NCBI GenBank assembly: GCA_903902915.1
Contig: CAIUWR010000023.1
Location: 1 to 34,214 of the forward strand
Reading direction: 5' to 3'
Length of the DNA stretch: 34,214 bases
Source: an uncultured Hyphomicrobiales bacterium
Lineage (GTDB): Bacteria > Pseudomonadota > Alphaproteobacteria > Rhizobiales > Beijerinckiaceae
Shown here: in pieces, positions 15,943 to 24,341 of the stretch
Layout of the letters: each line of letters opens with the position of its first letter
How positions within the stretch are numbered: position 1 is the stretch's first letter
The notes under the pieces: generated by a model
The model's input: the letters and a program-made list of their open reading frames with translations, nothing else
Database searches by the model: none
What the model was told of the DNA's origin: nothing
Program-made: the position numbers and the translations under genes

Positions 15943-16803
15943 TTACGCCGTGATTTTTTGCGACTTCGCGTTCTGCATCACGATATTGCCAACCGCCGTA
16001 TTCATGGCCGGGACATGGTAGAACCGATGCAAGACGTCGACCTCATCATCAAGGGCGCCGCGCATCGTCAGCCACATGATGATTTCCGCGCCTTCTGCGC
16101 CCACTTCCCGCACATATTCGGCGTGTGAAATTTGAGCCAGTTCCGCAGGCGACGTCGTCAGTTTGTCGAGGAACGCATTGTCGAATTCCTGATTGATCAG
16201 TCCTGAACGCGCGCCATGAATCTGATGCGACATGCCGCCGGTGCCAACGATCACGACTTTCAAATCCTCGTCAAAAGATTTTACGGCCTTGCGGATAGCT
16301 TTGCCGAGCGCGTAGCAGCGTGCGGCTGTAGGCTGCGGGTATTGAATGACGTTGACGCAAATGGGGATGACCTTGCAGGGCCAAACCTCAGGTTGTCCGC
16401 AGACCAATGACAGCGGCACCGTGAGCCCGTGGTCGACATCCATTTCGTTCATAATCGTCATGTCGAACTGGTCGAGCACAAGGGATTCAGTGATATGCCA
16501 GGCAAGCCGCGCGTGACCCGGCACGACGGGCACATGGCGCGCACCAGCGCCTTCATCCGCTGGATTAAATTCGTCGGCGCAGCCGATGGCGAAGGTCGGC
16601 GTATATTTGAACGAGAAACCATTTGCATGGTCGTTATAGATCACGATCATGACGTCGGGCTTGACCTCCGCCAGCCATTTCTTGACGGGTTCGTAACCCT
16701 TGAAAATCGGCTGCCAGTAAGGCTCGTCAGTTCTGCCGCCATCGATGACGCGACCGAGGAGCGGAACGTGGGAGGTGCAAAGTCCTGCGACGATCTCAGC
16801 CAA
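15943..16803 (-). CDS. LigB-type class III extradiol dioxygenase, catalytic (beta) subunit
   Basis: A protein of about 286 residues of the protocatechuate 4,5-dioxygenase beta/LigB family, which cleaves a catecholic ring next to the diol using Fe(II). Conserved parts: AGLCTSHVPL with His12, VIYNDHANGF with His59, VGTGGMSHQIHG with the acid-base His, and GAEGAEIIMWLTMRGAL with the third iron ligand Glu. The start is taken as TTG at 16803: it gives the family's N-terminus (A-E-I-V-A-G), has AAAAGGAA about 7 nt upstream, and overlaps the ligA stop (TTGGCTGA). No in-frame ATG is better placed. Forms the active enzyme with the alpha subunit upstream. The actual diol substrate is unknown. Confidence 0.93.
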   Translation of the reverse strand: MAEIVAGLCTSHVPLLGRVIDGGRTDEPYWQPIFKGYEPVKKWLAEVKPDVMIVIYNDHANGFSFKYTPTFAIGCADEFNPADEGAGARHVPVVPGHARLAWHITESLVLDQFDMTIMNEMDVDHGLTVPLSLVCGQPEVWPCKVIPICVNVIQYPQPTAARCYALGKAIRKAVKSFDEDLKVVIVGTGGMSHQIHGARSGLINQEFDNAFLDKLTTSPAELAQISHAEYVREVGAEGAEIIMWLTMRGALDDEVDVLHRFYHVPAMNTAVGNIVMQNAKSQKITA

Positions 16804-17194
16804 TGTTCGATTCCTTTTTTGATCGAATACCCTGCATGGGGCGACCCCCTGCATTCATCATGTCCTCGTATTCCTTCATGGACATGCCCGACATGATTGC
16901 GTTCACTTGCTGGAATGGCGTCCCGTCAAGAATTGCAAGCTTCGTCATGCAGAAAATATTGCCGCCGAGTTCCAGCATACCCGGCCAATCGCGTTTCAGC
17001 ACTGCGTCGCGCTGCTGTTCGCTCATCGTGAACTTCGTCAGATATTCGGCCTGATTTGACTTGAAGGTTTTCCGGTTGTCGGCCTCCACCAAGGACGACA
17101 GGAATTTATTGAGCTGGTAGCCCTGTCGCAACTTTTCACCGTCGAACAAAACGGTTCCCGGGATGTCATCGAATGCGTCGGCAGGTTTGGTCAT
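16796..17194 (-). CDS. LigA-type extradiol dioxygenase small (alpha) subunit
   Basis: A 132-residue helical protein matching the alpha subunit of protocatechuate 4,5-dioxygenase. YQLNKFLSSLVEADNRKTFK, TMSEQQRDAVLKRDWPGMLELGGNIF and GMSMKEYEDMMNAGGR are the conserved segments. The subunit caps the LigB active site in the characterised enzyme. GGAGG lies 6 nt before the ATG at 17194; a longer frame upstream lacks a ribosome site. First gene of the ligA-ligB pair and divergent from the TTT binding protein gene at 17328, so the 133-bp gap should hold both promoters. Confidence 0.93.
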   Translation of the reverse strand: MTKPADAFDDIPGTVLFDGEKLRQGYQLNKFLSSLVEADNRKTFKSNQAEYLTKFTMSEQQRDAVLKRDWPGMLELGGNIFCMTKLAILDGTPFQQVNAIMSGMSMKEYEDMMNAGGRPMQGIRSKKESNIG

Positions 17195-17327
17195 GTGAGA
17201 CCTCCTGTTTCTGAGAAGCAGCTCCGAATGATAATCGCAGGGTTCCACCTGTCCATTCAGCATGTTCGCTTGTTATAGCAGGTAGCCGATGTTATCAACG
17301 CATCAATCGATTTTCGGGGGGACATCC

Positions 17328-18332
17328 ATGCCGCATCACCAGCCCGACAGGGGATTGTTGAGCCGTAGAGCCGCCATCAAACTCGGCGCCGCCGCAGCAG
17401 TCATCGGACCGCGCGCCGCATCAGCCGCTGAATATCCGGGCGGCCCCATCACCATGATCGTGCCTTTGCCAGCCGGGACAGTTCTCGACCTCATTGGCCG
17501 GTTCGCCAGCATGCGATTCCAGAAGGATCTTGGTCAACCGATCATCGTCGAAAACGTAGCTGGCGCCGCAGGTAATCTAGGCGTCGCCCGGGCAGCCCGT
17601 GCGAAGCCGGATGGTCAGACCATTCTTTACAGCGTCAGCGGGCCGGTTTCCACGAACAAGTTCGTCATGAAGAACATGCCTTATGACGTCGACAAAAATC
17701 TGGCTCCGGTGATCCTGGTCGGCTCCTCGCCCGTCGCAATCGTCGTGCACAAATCGTTTCCCGTAAGCACGCTCCCTGAGTTCATCGCCTATGCAAAAGC
17801 GCATCCGGGCGAGATATCTTACGGATCTTCCGGCGTCGGGTCGCCGCAGCATCTTTGCGCGGAATATCTTCAGGCGCTCGCAGATATCAAACTGCTCCAT
17901 GTGCCCTACAAAGGCGCGCCAGAATCGGCGAACGACGTCATCGCGGGCCATATCCCCTGCGCCTTCACCTCCGTATCGCTGGCCTATGAGCAATCGAAGG
18001 CCGGAGAGATCCGTATTCTTGCGATCTGCGATGATGAGCGGACGCCTATCGCTCCCGAACTTCCGACCATTCGGGAGACCGTGCCGCAGTTCATCAATGC
18101 GCCGACGGGTTGGCAGGCGATGTTCGTGCCTGCGGGCACGCCGCCAGAGGTGATCGCTATCTTGAACCGGGAAATGAACCTGGTCTTCAAGGACCCAGAC
18201 CTGATCAGCCGGTTCAAGGGACAGTTCACGAGCTTCATCGGCGGCGAGCCCGACGCTGTGACGAAAAAGATCAAGGCGGAAGGCGACGTAATCACGTCAA
18301 TCGTGAAACGCATCGGGCTTGAGCCTCAATAA
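17328..18332 (+). CDS. TTT-family (Bug/TctC) extracytoplasmic binding protein, likely Tat-exported
   Basis: A 334-residue substrate-binding protein. The N-terminus carries LSRRAAIKLGAAAAVIGPRA, a twin-arginine-type signal, unusual for the family, which is mostly Sec-exported. The mature protein begins EYPGGPITMIVPLPAGTVLD, has NVAGAAGNLG (ligand loop), LHVPYKGAPESANDVIAGHI and the C-terminal FVPAGTPPEVIAILNREM. Such proteins bind carboxylates, including aromatic ones such as terephthalate. GGGGGGAC precedes the chosen ATG (17328). No TctA/TctB lies next to it, so it may share the membrane pair at 30.9-32.8 kb. Ligand likely related to the LigAB substrate by position. Confidence 0.92.
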   Translation: MPHHQPDRGLLSRRAAIKLGAAAAVIGPRAASAAEYPGGPITMIVPLPAGTVLDLIGRFASMRFQKDLGQPIIVENVAGAAGNLGVARAARAKPDGQTILYSVSGPVSTNKFVMKNMPYDVDKNLAPVILVGSSPVAIVVHKSFPVSTLPEFIAYAKAHPGEISYGSSGVGSPQHLCAEYLQALADIKLLHVPYKGAPESANDVIAGHIPCAFTSVSLAYEQSKAGEIRILAICDDERTPIAPELPTIRETVPQFINAPTGWQAMFVPAGTPPEVIAILNREMNLVFKDPDLISRFKGQFTSFIGGEPDAVTKKIKAEGDVITSIVKRIGLEPQ

Positions 18333-18371
18333 GGCCCGGGGCGCGCGGGACGCTTGTCGATAGATTGAGCG

Positions 18372-19196
18372 TCAGCTCCTAGCATGTTGTGCTGATATAG
18401 CCTGCTCTTCGCGCCGGATCCCCTCTCGCACCTCTTCTTCGATGAGCTTCCAGATGCGGTCGAGATAGCCCACAAATTCCGGGGTTCTCTTCATCGCGAG
18501 GTTGCGCGGGTGCGGCAGGTCGATCACGATTTCCTCCTTCAACCGTCCGGGCCGCGCCGTAAAGACGAAGACCCGGTCGGATAGGAACACTGCCTCGTCT
18601 ATCTGATGGGTGATCAGCACGACCGTCTTGTGCGTCTCCTGCCAGATGCGTATCAGGTCCGACTGCATGATTTCTCGCGTCTGCGCATCGAGCGCGGCGA
18701 AGGGTTCGTCCATCAGGAGAATGTCGGGTTCGACCGTGAGCGCACGCGCGATGTTCACCCGTTGACGCATGCCGCCGGAAAGTTCGTGCGGATAGCATTG
18801 CTCGAAGCCGGAGAGGCCAACCATCTTGAGATAGTCGCGGGCTAAACTCGCACCGGCGCCCTTCAGGCGGCCACGTACCTCAAGGCCGAAGGAGGCGTTG
18901 GCCTCGACCGTGCGCCACGGCATCAATCCGTCTTGCTGGAAAACGAAAGCTCTGTCCGAGCCAGGGCGCGCGACCTCTTTTCCATCTACGATCACAGACC
19001 CGGAGCTGGGCTTTATCAGGCCGTCTAGAATGCGCAACAAGGTTGTCTTGCCGCAACCAGACGCGCCTACGACGCTAACGAACTCGCCTTCCGCAATTGA
19101 AAGCGATACGTCGCGCAGCGCCTCCACATGGAAGTCGCCCTTCCGGAAGGTTTTGGAGAGGCCTTTGGTGGCGAGTTTTACGGGACGAGACGCCAT
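18372..19196 (-). CDS. ABC transporter ATP-binding protein (SsuB/TauB/NrtD type)
   Basis: A protein of about 274 residues. Walker A GASGCGKTTLL, the Q-loop FVFQQDGLMPW, signature LSGGMRQRVNIARAL, Walker B ILLMDEPFAALDA and switch VLITHQID are all intact. It energises uptake by the permease upstream, whose TGA is one base before the ATG used here (TGACATG). The C-terminal 30 residues are charged (LIEEEVREGIRREE), common in this subfamily. Last gene of the eight-gene minus-strand operon. Confidence 0.95.
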   Translation of the reverse strand: MASRPVKLATKGLSKTFRKGDFHVEALRDVSLSIAEGEFVSVVGASGCGKTTLLRILDGLIKPSSGSVIVDGKEVARPGSDRAFVFQQDGLMPWRTVEANASFGLEVRGRLKGAGASLARDYLKMVGLSGFEQCYPHELSGGMRQRVNIARALTVEPDILLMDEPFAALDAQTREIMQSDLIRIWQETHKTVVLITHQIDEAVFLSDRVFVFTARPGRLKEEIVIDLPHPRNLAMKRTPEFVGYLDRIWKLIEEEVREGIRREEQAISAQHARS

Positions 19197-19197
19197 G

Positions 19198-20025
19198 TCA
19201 AAGTCCACCATTCTGGAATCGATAGGGAGCGAGCCTCTGCTCAATATATTTCAGGAATTCCACGCTCACCACGCCGGCGATAGCGAACAGAAAAATGCCT
19301 GCGAAGAGGCCGGCCGTATCGAAAGAATTGCCGGAAATAACGATGCGGTAGCCAAGTCCGGCTTGTGCGCCGAAGATTTCAGCCACCACGACGCCCACGA
19401 GGCCGCGCGCGACGCCTAGGCGGAGACCTGTAATGATGAAGGGCACGGCGGCGGGAAAGCGGACCATGGTAAATTGCTGGCGCTCGCTTGCGTTAAAGGA
19501 TCTCGCCACTTCCAAAAGGATCGGCTCTGTTGTGATCAGTCCGCTATAGGTGCTGATCAGCACCGGAAAAAAGACGCCCAAAAATACGATCGCCGCATGA
19601 GCCGCGAGGCCGATGCCGAGCCAGAGCGCGAAGAGGGGCGCCAGAGCGATGAAGGGCGTTGCGTACATGGCCGAAATCCACGGATCAACGAGATCGCGGA
19701 CCCATTCCGACAGGGCCATCATCACACCAACCGAAATGGCTGCGACGGCGCCCGCGATGAAGCCGACGCCGAAGGTCTCCATGCTGGCAATGATGTCGGT
19801 TTGTAGCGTCCCCTCGACCCACATTGCGTGGATCTTCAGCAAGACGGCGGAGAGGGGCGCGAAGAACAGGCGGTTCTGGATGACATAGGTCGCCAAGAAC
19901 TCCCAGAGCACAGCCGCCATGACAAGGGAAAACACCTTTCGCCAAAAGGAGGGGCTCGCCGGCAACCGAAACCGGAAAGTGGGGAACATGCGCGACGCCG
20001 TCTTGCCATTCATGCCGACTGTCAT
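19198..20025 (-). CDS. ABC transporter permease (SsuC/TauC type)
   Basis: A 275-residue inner-membrane protein with about six transmembrane helices; the first is FSLVMAAVLWEFLATYVI. The binding-protein-dependent transport loop (EAA-like) is seen at LLEVARSFNASERQQFTMVRFPAAVPFIITGLR, here quoted in part as ARSFNASERQQFTMVRFP. It forms the pore for the substrate delivered by the NMT1-type binding protein. It starts 21 bp after the binding-protein stop and abuts the ATPase gene. Confidence 0.95.
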   Translation of the reverse strand: MTVGMNGKTASRMFPTFRFRLPASPSFWRKVFSLVMAAVLWEFLATYVIQNRLFFAPLSAVLLKIHAMWVEGTLQTDIIASMETFGVGFIAGAVAAISVGVMMALSEWVRDLVDPWISAMYATPFIALAPLFALWLGIGLAAHAAIVFLGVFFPVLISTYSGLITTEPILLEVARSFNASERQQFTMVRFPAAVPFIITGLRLGVARGLVGVVVAEIFGAQAGLGYRIVISGNSFDTAGLFAGIFLFAIAGVVSVEFLKYIEQRLAPYRFQNGGL

Positions 20026-20046
20026 GACCGTTCTCGCTGTATCCGT

Positions 20047-21030
20047 TCAGTTCGGGCAGTATTGCGTATCGATAAACTGGTGAATGGATTCGCTTGGCCG
20101 CACCGATTTGTTTACTTTGGCGAGGATATCGATCAGGGCCTCGAACCCGGCAGGCTGCACGCAGCCATTCATCGGGTATATGTGGAGGTTCGTGAGATAG
20201 ACGTCATAGCTCTGCTGCGCCGATGATTGATCGGCCTTCGTTTCGTCGATGAGCAGGTTCAACGCCTCGTTCTTGTTTGCGGGATCATACAGCCAGGCTA
20301 TGGCGTTTGCCTGCGCGCGCATGAAGGCTTTGACCGTATCGGCGTTATTTTTGGCCCAGGCGCGGGACACAGCAGTCGTGCTCAACGTCAGCTTCGGATA
20401 ATGGTCAGGGTAGTAGACGACTGTATTGTAGCCTTGGTCGGTGAGCAGCTTGTCCTGCGGTGGAACCAGCGGGACAGCGTCCACCGCTCCCGCCACAAGT
20501 GCCGCCATGCGTTGGTTCGAATTTCCGCCGTAGCGGATGTTGAGATCCTTGTCGGGGTTGAGGCCAGCCTTGCGCAGGATCTCCTTTGTCGCTTCAGCAT
20601 AGGCGTCCCCGGGCTCGGATAATGAGAGCGTTTTGCCCTTCAGGTCGGCGAGCGTTTTGATCGACTTGGCCGTTACGAGGGAGTAGGGGGACGGATCCGC
20701 GCCTTGGCCAATCGCCACCAGATCGGCGCCAGCCTTGTCAGCGAGAACCATCGAGCTTGCGTTGATGAAGCCGAACTGGATTGCGCCGCTGATCAGGCTT
20801 GGGGTGATGGTTGTCGGCGAGATGAGCGCATGTTCGACCTTGAGGCCTTCCTTCGCGTAGAACCCTTTCTTCTGCGCCACGATATCCGGCCATTCGACCG
20901 CGGTTGTGGAGACTGTGCCGCGCGTAACTGTCTTGATGGAACTGACGGGGGTTTGCCCTTGCGAAGGTGTCAGCAATAAGGGCGACAAAAGGATCAGCGT
21001 CGACAGGGCGATGCTAGCTCGATTGCTCAT
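20047..21030 (-). CDS. ABC transporter substrate-binding protein (NMT1/SsuA-like)
   Basis: A 327-residue periplasmic protein with a Sec signal (LSTLILLSPLLLTPSQG). The two-lobed NMT1/TauA/SsuA fold shows in PDIVAQKKGFYAKEGLKVEH, SLISGAIQFGFINASSMVLA, DLKGKTLSLSEPGDAYAEAT and MAALVAGAVDAVPLVPPQDK. The family binds sulfonates, pyrimidine precursors, phthalate-like and other small acids. Two cysteines, NGCVQ and the C-terminal QYCPN, could form a disulfide. GGAGGAAC precedes the ATG. First of the three ABC genes, following catabolic genes in the same operon, so its ligand is probably the pathway substrate. Confidence 0.93.
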   Translation of the reverse strand: MSNRASIALSTLILLSPLLLTPSQGQTPVSSIKTVTRGTVSTTAVEWPDIVAQKKGFYAKEGLKVEHALISPTTITPSLISGAIQFGFINASSMVLADKAGADLVAIGQGADPSPYSLVTAKSIKTLADLKGKTLSLSEPGDAYAEATKEILRKAGLNPDKDLNIRYGGNSNQRMAALVAGAVDAVPLVPPQDKLLTDQGYNTVVYYPDHYPKLTLSTTAVSRAWAKNNADTVKAFMRAQANAIAWLYDPANKNEALNLLIDETKADQSSAQQSYDVYLTNLHIYPMNGCVQPAGFEALIDILAKVNKSVRPSESIHQFIDTQYCPN

Positions 21031-21097
21031 GTCGTTCCTCCTCTGGTTTGTTAGTTTGGTTTGCCTACCAGTTCATTCGCTTGTCGCATCCTGATGG

Positions 21098-22249
21098 TCA
21101 GTGGCGGCTTGTGTTCATCGCCGCGAGTTCTCGGGTGGCGAATTTTTCCGCGCCGTAAAAGGGACCTGAATAGCCGCAGAGGCGAAGGACGACTGCGTGG
21201 GAAATGTCGCGGATGAACTTGATATCCTTCTGTGGGCGTCCGGTTTCGTAGCCGGGCTTGTGAAAGAAGCCAGCCTCCAAAAGCTCGACGCGCAATCCCT
21301 CGAACCGGGCGATGTCCTCTGCGTTTAGGCTCAAGTTTAGGTCGCGGTTGAGCCGTTCGATTTCAGGGGCGCGCGATGCCGCGCCTGCGTCGAGTTCGCG
21401 CCCATGGGTGCGGTGATAGGCGGCTGTCAGCGTCGCCATTAGCAACAGGGGTGCGGAGACGTGAATCTGCGCGACCTGATTATGGGCGGAGATTTGGTCG
21501 ACGATCATGTCTATTGGAACGTCATCCGCGAGTAGCTTGGGGAATGCGCTGACCATTGCGATAAAGGCTCGCATGCGGTGCTCGTCCGCCAGCCCGGTGA
21601 AGGGCGAGTGGGGGCCGCGCCCGACGCGCCGGAAGCCACGCAGATGGCGAACTTGTAGCGCGCGGCCATCTGCTGCGACATGTTCGAAGCGCAGCACCTC
21701 GACGTCGATGCCGGAAATGAAGCTGCAACAACGCCCGAAAGTCTCCGCGTTATTCGCATCCACCTGTCCATCGATGCTGATCGACATCCGCCGGTCATGG
21801 TGATTGACGGGTTCGCTGGAGAGGCCACGCGCTAGCACGGCCTTGCCATCAAGTTCGCCAGCGCCGGACCAATCCGCTCCCGCGATGTAAAGACGCGTCG
21901 CCGCAGCCTCGGTTACTTTGTCAGCTCCAACGACTAGCTCCATCGTCCCCAAGAGATGTGCGCCACCCGCCGTGCGGCCTGCATCGTTGACATTTGGCGC
22001 GCACCACGAACCGTCCCTTGCCATTACCTTGCCATTTGATTCGCCATATCCGGCCTTGGGGACCGTGAAGTCATGCGGCGCATCGAAACGGATAGCGATG
22101 TTGGCACGGGATACTGTGACGGAAGCAAAGCCCGCGGTCTGGGCGCCATCATGGGCCTGGAAGTAAGCGGGGGCGGTTTCAATCACAAAGGCTTCCAGCG
22201 CCGGACGATTGGCGAGGACTTCGAGCAAGGCGGAAGTCGTTTGGGACAT
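21098..22249 (-). CDS. Conserved-looking protein of unknown function
   Basis: I do not recognise a family. From the ATG at 22249 it has 383 residues, is soluble and without a signal peptide. Visible blocks are SNGKVMARDGSWCAPN, VNHHDRRMSISIDGQVDANN, FGRCCSFISGIDVEVLRFEH, and a helical C-terminal half from FIAMVSAFPKLLADD. His/Asp/Cys-rich blocks (NHHDRR, GRCC) could be metal or catalytic sites but that is a guess. An earlier in-frame start would overlap the preceding gene; with 22249 the gap is 28 bp. Its place between the racemase-like and ABC transporter genes suggests an enzymatic step in the same pathway. Base use resembles the neighbours. Confidence 0.72.
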   Translation of the reverse strand: MSQTTSALLEVLANRPALEAFVIETAPAYFQAHDGAQTAGFASVTVSRANIAIRFDAPHDFTVPKAGYGESNGKVMARDGSWCAPNVNDAGRTAGGAHLLGTMELVVGADKVTEAAATRLYIAGADWSGAGELDGKAVLARGLSSEPVNHHDRRMSISIDGQVDANNAETFGRCCSFISGIDVEVLRFEHVAADGRALQVRHLRGFRRVGRGPHSPFTGLADEHRMRAFIAMVSAFPKLLADDVPIDMIVDQISAHNQVAQIHVSAPLLLMATLTAAYHRTHGRELDAGAASRAPEIERLNRDLNLSLNAEDIARFEGLRVELLEAGFFHKPGYETGRPQKDIKFIRDISHAVVLRLCGYSGPFYGAEKFATRELAAMNTSRH

Positions 22250-22277
22250 GATGGGGAACCCGTGAAAGAGTGTTGCG

Positions 22278-22991
22278 TTAGTCGCCCTGCGCAAGGGATG
22301 TCAGCAGCTGACCTTTTGGCGATGTTGGCTTTAGGCCGAGCCTGGAAAGCGACCACCAGACCGTGGCCTGCACCTGTTCGATTGCGGGCAGGCCCGTAGT
22401 GGCCTCGAATTGCAGCGCGATTTCGAGCAGGTTGCCGCGCGCGCTCAAAAAGATTCCGTCTGCGCCGCTGTGCGTTTCCAGCGCCCGTGCGGCGAGACCC
22501 GCATAATCAGCGGCTGTCAGCGCGTTGACCTCCTGAGCGTTCGTCGCGCCGAGACCAACGGCGCCTGCGACTTCAAGGCCGGCGTCGCGGTAAAATGTCA
22601 CAATCTGCGCATTCACTTCCGCATTATATTGCGTGATCAGCAGGGGCCGTTTTGAGCCGACGGCGCGCAGAGCGAGCGTTGTCGCCGCCAGCGAGGAGAT
22701 AATAGGCACTGCGCCTCGGTCGGCGGTCAGCGCATCGTGCTCGCGTTGTTCGGCGGCGAAGCCGCGCCGCGCGGCCACAGGCACGCCCTGCACGACGATG
22801 GCTTCCGAGCCCTCATCGATCAGCACATCCGTCGCGCCGCGCAGCACGCTCAGCGCGCGTTCGAATTCGCCCGGGCGTCCGTTGCGAACATTCAGGGTCA
22901 CCACATTGGCCTGAACATCGTTAGGTAGCAGGCCGGGGAGATCCCACGGCAGTTGGAGGACGGAGGGTAGGATGCAGCCGAATTTCCGCAT
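22278..22991 (-). CDS. Asp/Glu racemase / maleate isomerase-like protein lacking catalytic cysteines
   Basis: A 237-residue protein with the shape of the Asp/Glu/hydantoin racemase superfamily (maleate cis-trans isomerase and arylmalonate decarboxylase branch). AIVVQGVPVAARRG (about 64-77) occupies the place of the first catalytic Cys loop, here Gly69; LLITQYNAEVNAQIVTFYRDAG is the typical mid-protein motif; GADGIFLSARGNLLEI (176-191) is the second Cys loop, here Ser183/Ala184. Cys6 is the only cysteine in the protein, so the usual two-Cys chemistry cannot operate. It starts 3 bp after the Rieske oxygenase stop. The role may be a decarboxylase-like or isomerase variant, or binding; unproven. 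Confidence 0.75.
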   Translation of the reverse strand: MRKFGCILPSVLQLPWDLPGLLPNDVQANVVTLNVRNGRPGEFERALSVLRGATDVLIDEGSEAIVVQGVPVAARRGFAAEQREHDALTADRGAVPIISSLAATTLALRAVGSKRPLLITQYNAEVNAQIVTFYRDAGLEVAGAVGLGATNAQEVNALTAADYAGLAARALETHSGADGIFLSARGNLLEIALQFEATTGLPAIEQVQATVWWSLSRLGLKPTSPKGQLLTSLAQGD

Positions 22992-22994
22992 GGA

Positions 22995-24299
22995 CTATTC
23001 CGCCTTCTGCTTGGCCTGGCGCAGCGCCACGGCCTGCATATAGAGGTCTTCCACCTCGTCCTTGAGATGCTGCGGGATCATGTCGGCGGCGGTGGCGGAG
23101 CCGCGCACATAGCTGCCATCCTTGCCGAAGCCCCAGGCGTAGCCGCGATCCCACGGCACCGGCAGCGCGATGCACTCGTTCTCCGCAGGGTCGCGGAAGA
23201 CGTTGATGGGATCCTTTCCGTTCTTCACCAGTTCGATCTGTTCGAACAGCATTTTGCGATAGGCGATGATGCCGCGATCGGTGTCGCCAAGGCGCTCCTG
23301 CGTGCGGTCCATGATCGGGCCTTGCGACACCCAGACCATCACATCCTGCCCCGTCACCGATTGCAGCGCGCAGAACTTGCCGTCCTTGTCGACCATCTCG
23401 ATCTCGACGAAGGGAACGGGATCCTGCTTGGGAACCTTGACGTCCGGCCCCGGATCAAAGCCGCGCACGAAGACTTCCATCGTGGTCGTGTCGTCGATGG
23501 GCATGCGCCAGCCGAATGTGTGGCGTCCGCTGCCGGAGGTGCAATGGATGTCGGGGAAGACCAGCGGCAGGGATTCCGACCAGATATCCTTGTCCTCGGT
23601 CTGGCCTTCCAGAAGCCAGCGACGGTCGAGACCATATTTTCCGACGGAATAGTCATGCTTGACCACGGGGGTGGCGAATCCGTCTGCGAGGCGATGCACG
23701 CGCTCGTCGGTCACGCCGTTTTCCTCCAGCCAATGTTTGAAATAATGGCCATGTAGGAATACGCCATGCACTGGGTCAGGCGTATTCTCCATGCACTGTA
23801 GCCAGTTGCATGGAATCTTCACGAAACCGATCACGCGATAGACATTATCCCACACTAGGCGGTCCCAGCGGGGAAGGAGAGGCGCCGGGGCGGGGCCGAG
23901 ATAAGCAAAGATCAACCCGCCCAGTTCCTCGACCGGATAAGACTTGATCTGGACCTTGTCCTTGAAACGGCTTCCGGCCGGTTCGCCCGGTTGATCGACG
24001 CATTGCCCCGTCGTGTCGAATGTCCAGCCATGATAGGGGCATTTGAGCCCCTTTTCGGCGACATAGGCGCAATCAAGCTTTACGAGCCGATGCGGGCAGC
24101 GGTCGCCTGTCAGGCCGATGTCGCCTTTCTTGTCGATGAAGAGGATCAGGTCTTCGCCGAAGAGGCGGACCTGCATGACATTGCGCTCGACCAATTGCGC
24201 CTTTGCAGCGACGGGATGCCAGTAGCGTCGCATGAGTTCGCCCATGGGCGTTCCGGGCCCGACCTGGGTGAGCGTATCGTTTTGCTCTTTCGACAGCAT
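22995..24299 (-). CDS. Rieske non-haem iron oxygenase, phthalate 4,5-dioxygenase-like
   Basis: A 434-residue oxygenase component. The opening LTQVGPGTPMGELMRRYWHP closely follows the phthalate dioxygenase group. The Rieske [2Fe-2S] ligands are Cys68-x-His70 and Cys87-x2-His90 in CPHRLVKLDC and KCPYHGW. The mononuclear iron site is ENTPDPVHGVFLH with Asp175, His178 and His183. It hydroxylates an aromatic or related ring using O2 and electrons from a reductase; no reductase gene is in the window. GGAG is 10 nt before the ATG. Third gene of the operon, between the class II aldolase and the racemase-like gene. Confidence 0.94.
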   Translation of the reverse strand: MLSKEQNDTLTQVGPGTPMGELMRRYWHPVAAKAQLVERNVMQVRLFGEDLILFIDKKGDIGLTGDRCPHRLVKLDCAYVAEKGLKCPYHGWTFDTTGQCVDQPGEPAGSRFKDKVQIKSYPVEELGGLIFAYLGPAPAPLLPRWDRLVWDNVYRVIGFVKIPCNWLQCMENTPDPVHGVFLHGHYFKHWLEENGVTDERVHRLADGFATPVVKHDYSVGKYGLDRRWLLEGQTEDKDIWSESLPLVFPDIHCTSGSGRHTFGWRMPIDDTTTMEVFVRGFDPGPDVKVPKQDPVPFVEIEMVDKDGKFCALQSVTGQDVMVWVSQGPIMDRTQERLGDTDRGIIAYRKMLFEQIELVKNGKDPINVFRDPAENECIALPVPWDRGYAWGFGKDGSYVRGSATAADMIPQHLKDEVEDLYMQAVALRQAKQKAE

Positions 24300-24341
24300 G
24301 GGCCAAAACTCCGTGGTCTAGTATCTGCTAACGCGCCAGTG

